Shown in pieces: positions 42,350 through 53,960 of a stretch of 64,000 nucleotides of DNA (within the stretch, counting starts at the first letter, position 1; each line of letters begins with the position of its first letter). A model generated the notes under the pieces. That model had not been told where the DNA came from. It searched no databases and saw only the letters and a list, made by a program, of their open reading frames with translations. Position numbers and translations under genes: made by a program. The stretch covers positions 1 to 64,000 of the forward strand of contig WEDG01002045.1 of assembly GCA_017591395.1 (NCBI GenBank), given 5' to 3'. The stretch comes from Schistocephalus solidus. Lineage: Eukaryota; Platyhelminthes; Cestoda; Diphyllobothriidea; Diphyllobothriidae.

Positions 42350-42720
42350 CCGTAGTTTGGAAGGCTGCCAACTGACGGGATAAATCGGCCCTTTGCTGCG
42401 GATGGACCGGCTCCTTCATAATGTTTCATTGGAATCCGAGCCTCCCCGTTCTTGTTGGTTGAAATCATTTGTGTGTGTGGATGAGGTGGCACGCATAGGT
42501 ACGGGTTCACGTTGTGCCAGCTACCTGCGCCAATTTCCACCTCCGATCTTCTTGACTCTATATTGTAGCCTCCGATCCAGGTGGATGAGACAGTAGAGAG
42601 GGAGAGAGAGAGATAGTGTGGCATATTTTTGCGCAACTCTACTGTCACTATGCTCTGCTTATTTTTCCTGCACCCACAACTCTGTTGGTCACATGGGGAA
42701 CATAATCGGCAACCAGCATT
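42350..42720 (+). mobile_element. DR1 dispersed retroposon, copy 4 (degenerate)
   Basis: It shares CCAACTGACGGG with copy 3, and TTCCACCTCCGATCTTCTTGA with the centre of copies 1, 2 and 5. The 3' half (GTGTGGCATATTTTTGCGCA to CATAATCGGCAACC) is only distantly similar. Confidence 0.5.
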
Positions 42721-42721
42721 A

Positions 42722-42812
<91 letters not shown>

Positions 42813-42865
42813 GCTACTACTAATACTACTACTGCTACTCTACTGCTACTACTACTACTGCTACT

Positions 42866-42898
<33 letters not shown>

Positions 42899-43071
42899 TC
42901 CACTGCTACTACTACTCTTCTGCTCTACTACTCACTACTACTACTACAACTAATAATACTGCTACTACTACTACTTCTTCTTCTTCTACTACTACTACTA
43001 AAACTAATAATACTGCTACTACTGGCTACTGCTACTACTGACTACTGCTACTTCTACTACTACTACTACTG

Positions 43072-43121
<50 letters not shown>

Positions 43122-43132
43122 AACTACCTACA
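42722..43132. repeat. Long (ACT)n/(CTA)n trinucleotide tract
   Basis: About 410 bp of ACT units, perfect for the first hundred bases and then interrupted by CTC, TTC, GCT and AAT variants. It yields long Thr or Tyr homopolymer open frames that are artefacts. Confidence 0.97.
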
Positions 43133-43136
43133 CTAC

Positions 43137-43560
43137 TAGTCGCTGTGTGGCTGCTGGCGGGGCTCAAGAGTGAGCCTCGAGGCAGAGCGGAAAGGGGGAG
43201 TTCCGTTAGCGATCGGTGAGCATTCATCAACAAATGCAAGTCAATATCCGTGATCTAAACTTGCAAGCCAGCGAGCCCGTGGCTCAACGGTTAGAGCGTT
43301 GGACTTCTGATCAACGGGTTGCGGGTTCAATCCCCGGGTAGTGCACCACCTGTGGTTGGGTATGACTGGCAGATGACGACTAATAAGCCAGAAATGGCCA
43401 TTCAAGTCTCCCTTGTCATTGTCGGTCATAATATTCTGCTAATATCATTAGCCGTCTTGAGGCTGCTGGCAAAGCACGAGAGTAAGCACCAAGATAGAAG
43501 GGGACGAGTGAGTTCCCTTTGCGATCGGTGGGTGTTTATCAACGAATGACAATTGAACTG
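43137..43560 (+). mobile_element. tRNA-Arg-headed SINE, copy g, with module on both sides
   Basis: Order on the plus strand: module (43137-43235, GCTGTGTGGCTGCTGGCGGG, GTTAGCGATCGGTGAGC), linker, tRNA head (about 43276-43345; box A TGGCTCAACGGTTAGAGCG, anticodon-loop ACTTCTGATC, box B GGGTTCAATCCCCGGG), hammerhead segment (43364-43408; core CAGATGA in place of CTGATGA, GAAA intact), tail (CTCCCTTGTCATTGTCGGTC), and a second module (43441-43545). It adjoins the trinucleotide tract. Confidence 0.85.
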
Positions 43561-43889
43561 TCATTAATGTACGGACAACTAGTCACCTACTGTGATGACA
43601 AAGGCTATTTGGGTGTTTAACAGCAATTGTTATTAAGGATAGCGTAGCGATTGAAGGTCAGCCTCATCGACTGCACCGACATTTTGGAACATCCTTTGTA
43701 CTTCGCAGTTCTCTGTGTTAGGTCATCGCTCATTAAAAGAACGTAGGATCTACGCGACGAATGTTTTTTTTAACAATCACTAACCTGCAGTACACCTGGT
43801 GAGTTTTCGATGTGCCGTTCACCCACTGAGTCACCCACTGCAGTGAAATTGAAACTCAACTTAACTCTGGGAATATATAATTCGTATTT
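43561..43889. other. No gene recognised
   Basis: No supported feature. Confidence 0.35.
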
Positions 43890-44210
43890 TTAGAGGGATT
43901 GTTTGTTTTGCGTGGGCTTTTGAAATTGAGCCGCCATCTTTTCTGCTCTCCATTTGCATGTGAATCCTCTGATGTGTACGTCGATTGGCCTAGTTCACCC
44001 ATTATATACTGTATTTTAACCCTATCTGCTTATTCGAACAACAAAATGCGGTCATCAGCGCACGACGCTGGCAGCATTTTGAAGGGAGTCGAAATTGATC
44101 AATATTTTGAAACGCATTCAAGGACGATTCTTCACGGTGAATGGAGAACCTTTTTTACTTAAATCTTTGGAATTTTACGTTCAAAATAAAGCGTAGCTCT
44201 CTCTCTCTTT
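43890..44210 (+). repeat. DR2 dispersed repeat, copy 2
   Basis: Aligns with 3490-3864. It ends in TTCAAAATAAAGCGTAG followed by a CT run. Confidence 0.65.
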
Positions 44211-44500
44211 CTGTATTTCTATGGCAAGATTGAGCACTCGTCATGCTAATACTTCAGCAGAGGTTGCTTGCTTCTTTTATCCCCAGAAGCCCTGAACCGA
44301 AAGTTTAGTTTCTTACGTACAGTTTGTACTCGATTTGGTTTCCTTTTAGTTTTTTTTAAAGACAGTGTGCGTGGATAAATTTGTAAGTAGGCACAGGAAG
44401 GATTCACACACAGAAGCAAAGATGCTTATTGTCGGGATTAAGGGGTCAGCCAAGTGACATCTCTTGCTGGCGGCCCAGGACGTTTGCAGGTGGTGGAGCT
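44211..44500. other. No gene recognised
   Basis: No supported feature. Confidence 0.35.
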
Positions 44501-44720
44501 AAACAGACCCCACTTTGATAATAGGTAGACTCGATTGCTGAGATAAGAACTTTATCTGACTGACGTTTCAAGGTCCAACTCGAACCCATCATCAGAGACG
44601 GTATCAGGTACTGATCTGGTTCTGTCCCTGCAGGTGGGTTCGAATTAGCTCTATGTCTGTACGCATCATATGCAGTGTGAACCTGCTGTGGCACCGATGG
44701 GCTACTATTCAGATATGCAG
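44501..44720 (-). mobile_element. Penelope-like terminus with near-canonical hammerhead core
   Basis: On the minus strand 44595-44572 reads CTGATGA, a stem II hairpin (GGTTC-GAGTT-GGACC), and GAAACGTC; the first T after CTGATGA faces a T, as in the 232-bp satellite. The cut would follow GTC at 44572. Stem I pairs only partly (CT/AG next to the core, then CTGA/TCAG beyond a bulge). The surrounding sequence resembles the ends at 33.9 and 35.5 kb in layout, but no coding remnant remains. Confidence 0.6.
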
Positions 44721-44893
44721 TGGGCGATGTCTCAAACTGTTGCGAAGGCAGCCAAAATGTGCAGGAAAATGAACTTCCCTAAAGCGAAAATGGCATCTCA
44801 GTGTTAGGATGAAGGGAACATCTACCAGGGATAACTAGGGTATAATCACTTCGCGTTCGGAGATGGGTTCTGCTATCCTGAGTCTAACTTTTG

Positions 44894-45135
44894 TGAGAGA
44901 GAGAGATACGCTTTATTTTGAAAGAATCAGTTAAAAATGCTCAGCAAAAAAAGCCTTCATATACTGTGTGGATAAAATTGGTACGCGAAAGAGATAGCAC
45001 CGGGAAGAAAAGAGGAACCCATCAAAGGAACCGACGGCTGCAACTGTCTGCATCATGAACGTTTTTCCATGAATGCGTAGCAAAATTGTGGAAGATTTAA
45101 ATTCAAAACGGTGCCAGCCTCGTTTGAAAATGACC
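44894..45135 (-). repeat. DR2 dispersed repeat, copy 3
   Basis: Reverse orientation: GAGAGAGATACGCTTTATTT at its 3' end, and GGCTGGCACCGTTTTGAA on the minus strand near 45110. It lies 684 bp from copy 2 in inverted orientation. Confidence 0.62.
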
Positions 45136-48100
45136 ATCTTATTACAGTTACTATAAACCAAGAGTGGAAAATAGCATTATCTAATGAAAAAATGAATCAG
45201 CCAATATACATATAAAAAATTCACATGAAATTAGAGGAGAAAATATAAGCGGCTCAAATGCAGCAGCCCGCGTGAATTAAAAACAGACACGTAAAAGTGA
45301 AACAGATTACTCAATTGACCGACCTCTTATAACTTACTTCATTTTTAGAGGCTTTTGTAAACACTGTGGGGTTAGTTCAAGGAGTAAACTGACAATATAC
45401 AAGGTCTTCGCTTTAATCTTCCTCCTATAGGGATGTGGACAGCATTCAGGGCTCATATGTACCCTTCTCATCGTAAGCCCACTCTAATCTCTGAAATCGG
45501 TATTTCGATAGGTCTTCCAATGGAGGTCTGTACGGCGAGTTATGGGCAGAAACCCTCACTTACATCGTCCATTCTTGTCGACAACCATGATTCGGCTGTG
45601 CGATGCGGGACAAGAAGACGAAAATTTCCGGAGTGTCCTTGAAGCCTGACCTTCTGGCGATCACCTCGAATTTGCCCACGGAATATGCGGAAAGATATAG
45701 TGAGAGTTGGCCTCTAAAGTCTTCGATCCACAGGGATAGCCTGCAACCCTGCTCACATGTGCCCAGACGTCACAGTGACGTTGACATACTGCGACATGGA
45801 TTTGTCTGAGATGACTCTGTTGAAAACCGGTAAAGGCGGCAAGAAAGAGAGATCTTCCTTTAGCTTCCACTGGAAGGAAACATGACAGATTCAGTGTCAA
45901 ATTCTTACTCGCTTCCAGCTCTACATCGACTTAGTCAATGATTATACTTCAACAATCAAATATCATAGTAAAAATTAGGTTGGCTTGTCTCTTTTTACTT
46001 CCATTTCGGTATGAGCAGCAGATCACATAGGTCGACTGGCCAGGAAACGTTCATAAATGATACACGATCACAATTCATCTGCATTTCAAGCAGCGGACCC
46101 AGACTTAATTGTATGCAGAGCGTCGTCTTAGCTGTGTACTGTTGTACAGCCAGAGCATCACGTGCTTGAAGGTGCGCTTTGTGTCCAGCTCGGTACCCAG
46201 CTTCCTATTTCCTGGCTATTCGTTTGTATGCACGATGCGACGGCGTGCTCGAAGCCGATCCTCTCAGTTTAACCCCATCTTGCACACACTCCAACCAACT
46301 GAATTGCTTCTACCTCTTTTATCCCCAGCCATGCAAACACAATGAAGCACTTAACTTCTTGGAGCAATAACAGTAAGGGCAGGAAAGCCGGTTATAACCA
46401 TGATTGCCTTATTGAAAGCTTTAAATCCTTCCTAATCCGACGCCAAATCAAGAAGGCCTGAGCTTGGAAGTCCGGTGCAGTCAGTCGTACTCTATCACGT
46501 CCAGGTAAGTGAGTACAAAGGTCTCTCTATCTGTCGCCTGAACTGTGCAACCAGTGAGTTGCAGTGGCTATCAAGCTTGTAAACTCAAAGTTGACCGGAC
46601 GTTTTGCCGTCAGTTTGCGAATCTTACTACTGATAGAGACAATAAGTAAGCAAACCGATAAATAGTGTTCTTTAAGGTCTAGATACAATTAAAACTTCTA
46701 TTGTCACAATCGATGAGGCAGGTAGTAGGCAAACTTTAAAACTAACTAAGAGATCAGCGAGATTTTCAGCTGATCCTTTTCCCAGGATCAAATTTACATG
46801 AGACTTAAAACTATGTCCACAAGTGCGTGTTTACTGGATGCCTGCATTCCATATCAGACTGCGACACTGAAAATAACGGTCTAATTTCCTGCTTATAGAA
46901 GTTTCCAAAGAATTCATTTGATAAAAATGAAAAGCAGGCAAAATAAGACATTCAGACGTAAGCCGGACCAAATGCATCTCTTTTTCTTCTCATAACGATA
47001 ATGGATTTATAATAAACTTGAATATTTAAAGTGAGTTGAGAAGGAAAGCAAATGGTATCAGCATTTTTTATGTACTTCATACAATGATATAATGGACTGC
47101 ATGCACAAGATAAAATTAAGATTTTTGAAAGCGCTCATAAACAATTAATACCTTCGTCTCTCCGAAGTGGTAGCGGAAATGTTCAGTCGGTTAAATGTAC
47201 AGTTTAACCATGGCTCCACTGGACGCCAAATTAGAAACAAATCGGTTCGCATTCCAAACAGGTTGCTCCATATTTGTTAAGGAAATAGATTTAAACAGAA
47301 TGTTTAACCTCCCGAAAATCGTGCTGAAAAACCACCATATGAAACAGAACCAAACCATTTAATGATTTTTCGCCTTTGCAAGCTTCGATTTGGCACAGAA
47401 AGAACGGAAGCCTTAAGTGAACAACACTGAAACTTGGCCTCCCACGGAACTAGCCCCATTTCCTCTCGTGAATTTTTTTGCACACCATACATGTTCTGAA
47501 ATTTATTTTAGAAATAATTTCTTTATGTCTATCCTATGGAATATTAAAGTACTCCTATATAACTTCAGTTTTTAATCTAAAAATCGAGCAGATTTACCAA
47601 ACCACCATCGTGGAGTGCATAAATCGTCATCTATCTCTAAAATCTCGTAAAACATCCTAAAATACACTGATAGTCGGCTTTTTGAAGACTGCCGACTACC
47701 GAGCCTCCTCAATATGTGGTTCTACCTGGAAGGTTGTGCTAATCTGTCTTTCCACTTTCCTGAAATTGAACTCCGTGAAGATAGATTGAATTTCTCAGTA
47801 GCTGCAGTTTATTTGGCTCTAACCTTAAAGAATGCGCGTACACACTCCTATGAAAATTACACTTAACCTCTAATTTCTTCCTTTACGTGAGTCCCGCCTA
47901 AATGAACTGCACTTTAGAATTGACACTACGCTTTGCATAAGGTTTGCCGTCTATTCCAATTCCTGGTCTTTGCGGATTATCCTGGTTCCCACCTTTTCTT
48001 CCATATGCTTAGACATTTTCTCGATATCCGCGCGGCCATATATTTCCTTTGACCCAAGTGATCTCAAGACCTGCATATACACGTAAAAGCCAGAAATTAC

Positions 48101-48877
48101 TAAATGAGCTTGCAACAGTTAATACTGGCTAAAGACCGAAATTTACTTCAGAGAATTACCTTGCTTTATCCTTTGATGCGTCTTGTTATTGGTACCAGAA
48201 CTATCTCAGTTACTGCTACTTTTAAATTGCCTGAGAAATTAGTTATTAAGTTGAAGTACTTCAATCGAAAGTGCGTTTTGGAGACCCTGTCCGATAACTG
48301 ACATGCATTTTTGACCGAAGTACATAAGCCACAGCGGAATAACTACGTAATATGTTAAACTACCGATACTCAGATAGTAGTATATGCAAAGGTTACGTAA
48401 TCAGACTATGCGCATAGCCAATTTACTAACTAAAAGCTGAGAAACGTGTTTCGCCGATATTCTACAGCTGCAGGACACAACTGGAATGGTTTCGGCTAAT
48501 CATTGGCGTCCCCAGAGTTCAGCAAGGGCTTTTGGTTTCAGAACTTACTGCATTTTAGTCACATCAAAAATAACTCTCAGCGGAAATTCATAAGATTATT
48601 AACTAACGTGATCTGATACAAATTTTAACATGCTGCCCACCAAGGCAGTCCGTTTGTTTGTTTTCTTACGCATATATTAAAAATGAGGCCAAACGAAGTT
48701 CCAAAGGGGTCAGAAAAAATTTTCAAAAAATTTATGGCTATTTTAAATAATTCCGAAATTTAGATGCAATATGATATATCAAAATAGAAAAGGAATACAA
48801 GCCTTATAGTTTTTTATTACCTTTGAAAATTAAATATCGGTAAAACATTACTTGATAATATTTATCGCAACCAATTA
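45136..48877. other. No gene recognised
   Basis: Open frames at 45433-45642, 45603-45809 and 46109-46370 are moderately GC-rich, but none carries a domain that I know, and splice structure could not be deduced. Unannotated exons cannot be excluded. Confidence 0.35.
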
Positions 48878-48903
48878 GTATATATATATATATATATATA
48901 TAT
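48878..48903. repeat. (TA)n microsatellite
   Basis: TA run directly flanking SINE copy h on its left. Confidence 0.95.
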
Positions 48904-49139
48904 GCAGAATAACATGACCGACAAAGACAAAAGCGACTGGAATGGCCATTTCTGGCTTATTAGCCGTCATCATCCAGCCATACGCAACCCCAGGCACTGA
49001 GGCGCCCGAGCCTCGAACTCGCGACCTTTTTGGGCAGAAGTCAAACGCTCTACCCACTGCGCCACGAGCTCGTTGTCTTGCCGGTTTCGATCGGAACTAT
49101 TAACAATATAACCGATCGGTGAGCGCCCTACTACCATTG
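48904..49139 (-). mobile_element. tRNA-Arg-headed SINE, copy h, set between two TA tracts
   Basis: Minus strand: linker (CGAAACCGGCAAGACAACGA), tRNA head (box A TGGCGCAGTGGGTAGAGCG, box B GAGTTCGAGGCTCGGG), hammerhead (48979-48935), tail (TTTGTCTTTGTCGGTCATG). The ribozyme has perfect stems (GGCTGG/CCAGTC, GGCT/AGCC, TGGCCA) and GAAA, but the first core base is A (ATGATGA for CTGATGA). The right edge carries a module fragment that seems inverted. Confidence 0.82.

Positions 49140-49193
<54 letters not shown>
49140..49193. repeat. (TA)n microsatellite
   Basis: About 26 TA units directly flanking SINE copy h on its right. Confidence 0.97.
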
Positions 49194-49195
<2 letters not shown>

Positions 49196-49954
49196 GAAAA
49201 CCTTCGAGCAAAATATCGTTATAAGACATTAAGCGAACATAAAAGTCCAAACCTGTAGACTCTCCAACTTTTACTCCCTTCACTTTTTTTCCTGTTTGGA
49301 AGGCTAGGAGAATTATAGTTCACAATAAAAATGACCCTATGCATTTCAACGGCAGATTAAGGCTTAAGTAATAAAAAAACCATCTGCATACAGACATGCG
49401 TAGCGTACATCTAAAAATAGCACGAGAACAGCGTCTATTGTAGTGAGGTGGAAAATAGGACCAGGGGGCTTAGTTGTCTAAAAAACATATACGCTTAGTG
49501 CGACGATCGGAAAGAGGCTCTTCCACCTGGAATTGAATTGAATACAGCAAAAACTAGGTAAAAAACAATCTTAGGACATAGTCAGGGTTAAAGGTTTTAT
49601 AAAGTTAAAAGTGATCACCGATCGGATTATGGGACTTGCACGTCCCATGGAGCTCTCGCACGCAGTTCTATAGTGAACAAGACTACATGCAAAAGGAGAT
49701 TATTTTCAACGACAAAGGGACTGCTATGAAAAGTTCTGGCTGTTTCAGCTATCCATATCTAGCCCCAGGCTTTGGAGCAACTGTTTGTCGAATCCAGAAT
49801 CTTGAGTGATTGAATCCAGCATTCCTTTTGTGCATATACTACTGATTTCTTCGTGATTGCTTACGAGAACTCTACATTGGACCCCCCGGCTGTTACCGAT
49901 TGAGGAGAGTTCTTAATACGATAATTAATAGTCCCAATAGCAACTGACTGACCA
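49194..49954. other. No gene recognised; possible SINE module fragment
   Basis: ATCACCGATCGG near 49614 and CCATGGAGCTCTCGCACGCAG near 49648 resemble the SINE GC-rich module in minus orientation. Nothing else is supported. Confidence 0.35.
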
Positions 49955-50115
49955 ACATACCCATGGATCAGGGGCTAAACGCTGGAGTTAAGGATCGAAG
50001 ATTCCGGGTTTTGGATACCAAATTATTCAGACTTGGGGTTGAGTCCGATGGGTAGATGACGGACAATAAACCAGAAATGATCGTTTCAGTCCGCTTTGTC
50101 TTCGTAATTAATCAA
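49955..50115 (+). mobile_element. tRNA-Arg-headed SINE, copy i (very degenerate)
   Basis: Plus strand, recognisable by TTGGGGTTGAGTCCGATGGG, AGATGACGGACAATAAACCAGAAATG and a CGCTTTGTCTTCG-like tail. The tRNA head is badly decayed. Confidence 0.5.
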
Positions 50116-50954
50116 CTTCTGATTGAACTTGTGACAGACCACTAAAATTTGGACTGCCTTATGATTTTGTGAGCATTTTATCAAGGTTATCTCGCTGTGT
50201 TCACTTACAGGCCCATTGACCTGGCATCTAGCTGAACTTTACTTTTCGTCAGAGCCAGTCTCGGTAACGAATCGACCCGTCACACTCACAATCAAATAAA
50301 AACAATAGCGACTGTAAAACGTACTTAAAAATTTTCCATTAGCCTTTACCTTGGAGCATTTTGTCACCGGAGAGCTTGTTTTCCATGACCAGTACTTACT
50401 CGTTAAATGCACTTTAAATAACCGTGATGCTAATACACGGCTATCACTGATTAACGGCCAAAGTGGATGCGAACTTTCGTGAATGTTTAAATGTGACTGC
50501 AGGAAGATGATGTCACACCACCGGCCCCTGATCGTTCTCCTTCTATGAACTTGACCACCAAATTAACGACACACTTTCCACCGAAATTTCACTTTCCCCG
50601 GTCTTTGATCAAATTTCCCTTTTCACAGGGTATAATGAACCAAATCTGGTGCATAATTAACTTTCCAATGGGCCTTTTTTGTAGCAGGCAAGACGAATTC
50701 TGCTGTCGGAAAGAGCTCCAATGTAAAAAAGTTAAGGATACTTCGCGTGGACATGTTAGAGAAAACTGTCACAAAATTGGCATTTACCAACGATCTCTTC
50801 TGGCGGCTCAAAAGCGTATCTACTTAAGAACTACGTGCGCGGCTGCGTGGCTCTACAGGTTAAATAATAGTGGTATAGTAGATTCCTTATCTCATGAAAA
50901 TGTCAAATTAATTTCTGAAATGAGTTTTTGATTCAAAAAAATACATCAATACGG
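50116..50954. other. No gene recognised
   Basis: A 128-residue frame at 50545-50931 has no recognised domain. Confidence 0.35.
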
Positions 50955-51215
50955 TTGTTATACTGATTATTTTTCATCCTAATCACAATATTTTTCTGTC
51001 ACAGTAAGATGCTGGCCTTTGAACGAGCTTCTTTCGGGAACCTACATAATGTATACTCTGTAAAATGCCGACATATTTTGTATGTTTTATTGTCACTTCT
51101 TTTGAGTGTCCTTATAAATTCAAATATATTTTTTAAGGCATATGCACAAAAATATTCTTTTATACTCATTCGGTAGCTAATTGCGTCTTCTTCAAAGTTT
51201 AGACTGGAAGATAAT
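50955..51215 (+). repeat. Diverged dispersed repeat, partner of 30480-30700
   Basis: Shares TTTCTGTCACAGTA and following blocks in order with the other copy. Confidence 0.45.
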
Positions 51216-51400
51216 CAGCATAACTATCCCACTTGGATGAAATGAGCCGAAAAGGCACATGGTGCTCGCTTGAGATGAATAGGCAGGTGAAGATCAGCTT
51301 TAATTTTTCCATGGGCGTGGCCATAGGTTTCAAATATGTCACAAAAATGTCATTTGTCTTCTTTGCATTGAGGAAAATATAGAATAATACAGTATTCTTA

Positions 51401-51584
51401 CAGAGCTCAGGACTAAAGTCAAGAACTGTTTCGATTTTTGATAAATATTTTATTTTAAAATACGCTTAGTCAAACAGGACTGCTAATTGTCACAGAGCTC
51501 AGGACTAAAATCAAGAACTGTTTCGATTTTTGATAAATATTTTATTTTAAAATACGCTTAGTCAAACAGCACTGCTAATTGTCA
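51401..51584. repeat. 92-bp tandem duplication
   Basis: 51401-51492 and 51493-51584 are consecutive copies starting CAGAGCTCAGGACTAAA, with about two substitutions between them. Confidence 0.95.
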
Positions 51585-53739
51585 CAGACCGATAACTTTC
51601 TTTAATGCACTTTACGTACTTTCCGTTTTTGCAGATATTGGTTGTCTCCCATTACTTTCTAGCGTTAAAAAACAAGCAGTGGTATAGAGAGGGCATTAGT
51701 CATGATATTATTTGCAATTTCAGCTTTATCATGACAATAAATAGACAAACAGTTTGCACAAAAAATAACACCGATGAAAGCAATTTTCCGCTAACATTGA
51801 ATAGTACACGATTAACCGCATGGAGAAGTTTGATGTGGCATGGCTGAGCACTTAAAACATCCCAATTTAACCAAACGTCAAAAGCTAATAGCGCACATGT
51901 GATAAAAGTTGTCCTCGGACGAAAAACACAAAAAAACCGTAAATAAAAGTGAAAAGGAAGCATTGCGACTCAACTCCGAAGACAAGGTACAAAACTGGAC
52001 TGCCTATGCTAATTAAATTAACGCATCTCAGGTCATGTTAATCAAAAGTCCAAGCGCTTGTAATACCACTTATCATGGAACATAGTCCCGAGCTATTTCA
52101 ATCACTAAAGGATGCCGACATTTGAATGGGTTCCTTTCTGTTAAGATGACAAATTAAATAATAGGAATTTTTAGAACCGACTTTCTATGCCTCTACCAAT
52201 TTAACTTTATTTTATGGAATACCGGAACACAAAGTTTTCTTTTCAGGTGGTGGCGAATTAAGTCTTCTCAAAATCTTGCACTTGAAAGTAGGGTAAGGTT
52301 CTGTTTGAAAATGCTAGTAATTATGAAATGTGCAAAGTTTCGGAACTTTGTATTCATACATCATCGTATGTGCCCGTGTCCGAATCCTGCTTATCATACC
52401 ACATAGCCTAGGTACAGTGCAAAATTTAAGGACCACTACATGGCATCTTCTTAATAGCCTAGCTAAATGGAAGATTGCACATACAAGGAACGTATACAGT
52501 ATGTGGCATGTAAAGTTTAAGCAGAAGTGCAACAGCAGAGCAAGTTCAAAATTATTTGGGGATCAAAAAGGTTTTTTGAAAATTTCGGTTTCTGTTCCTT
52601 CAAGACCTCCATAAATGGTTATGTTTGAGTGACGGTAGCTTTTGCAGGTGGTCGAGAGATACCCAGATACCAGATTTAAGTGGCATAAATTTTGAATGAG
52701 CCCACAAAATATGCATATTTTACTTTGGGAACAATAAATACAGTTGTACGATCAGAAAGGGTGTAAAGTTATTATAAAAATGATGGAAGTTAGTCAAGCA
52801 ACATGTCCGATGAAATCTAAGTTGTCTCAAACGCGTACCAAAAAACGGAGCTAATTTGTCTTTTCAACTCATTCAACTGCCAAGGATAATATTTTATTTC
52901 AAACTATTCTTCAGTAATTGTCTCCGTTTATGCAATCCAAATATCAAGGTCGATTTTTGTGCAAAAGAAAATGAGAAGATCATCCCATACTCATGTATAC
53001 CCGGCATGCTAACAGCTTGAGTGCCAGACGGCCAACCCTCAAAGTCTGCCTCCGTAACTACCTTAAACACGAGAGAAGTGGTAATAAAAAAAGTGTTTTT
53101 AGTCAATTCTTTCATCTCTTGTCCTTGGAGGCTACAAAACGTTTGATGAGGCCGCTTAGAGTCACAGTATTTTGACTTCAAAGTACGCTTCCTAACAAGA
53201 AATTTCCCAAGTAATGGTAACAACAAAGGCCCTTCGTGAGAAGAGGTGTCATTTACAGCCACCGTCAACGGTAGACTCAAACCAGGACTACGGTGCTTTA
53301 TCAGTGTCAATACGTTAGTGTGAATTGTTACTGCAGTGCGACTCATGGGCCTTACAATGAGTCCTGGGGTTCCAGTTTAAAATGACCTGGTGGAAGCCAC
53401 GTAAATAGGTGTCAACGATAATCGAAAGCTTAGCCAAAAAAGACTACAGAAATCCAGTGCCACTTTTAAGAGATCTTATAATCGACACATAACTAACTGA
53501 CAACCCTGGATCTAAAGGAAATAGAATGCACTATTGTTAACCTTAGTAAACTAATTAAAGGGAGAGATCACGCTGCTGACGGAAGCATTCAAAGTTCACA
53601 TTCACTGACGATCACAGTCCTGAGCTAGGCGCCAGGCAGCTCGTGGCATTACGTATGACCGATCAGAGACGCCACGTAAGCTGGAATTAGCCATTTCAGG
53701 ACATACGGTTCTGGTCAGTTAGCATATTACGCAATAATT
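51585..53739. other. No gene recognised
   Basis: A 150-residue minus-strand frame at 52894-53346 shows no domain I recognise and is overlapped by a plus-strand frame. No repeat was matched. Confidence 0.35.
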
Positions 53740-53960
53740 TGTTGATAGAATCAAAACGTTGAGTTCCAGGAAATAGTCCAGGAGAAGGAAATGTAATCAC
53801 TGGAAAAGATTTACAGGCGCAACGTTTCAGACATTCACTTGAACCCATTAGTAGAGCCAGCCTCAGGCTCTGGCATCGTTGTGAAGGTTAGCCAGGGTTG
53901 TAGGCTGTAACTGCAAGGCAAAACAAGCGTAGGTATTCGCTCATGCAAGCTGACTGGACT
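53740..53960 (-). mobile_element. Decayed Penelope-like terminus
   Basis: On the minus strand, AATGGGTTCAAGTGAATGTC followed by TGAAACGTT aligns with the hammerhead-bearing terminus at 44.6 kb (ATGGGTTCGAG ... GAAACGTC). The core is destroyed (CTACTAA where CTGATGA is expected; GTT for GTC). Confidence 0.45.

Noticed and set aside
42618..42953. Thr/Tyr-rich open frames
   Set aside because: They are translations of the (ACT)n tract.
43276..43345. Functional tRNA-Arg gene
   Set aside because: The acceptor stem does not pair, and the same head with linked module and ribozyme recurs in about ten copies, so it is a SINE head.
52894..53346. 150-residue minus-strand frame as a gene
   Set aside because: No domain, signal peptide or conserved motif was recognised, and no transcription signals; chance cannot be excluded.
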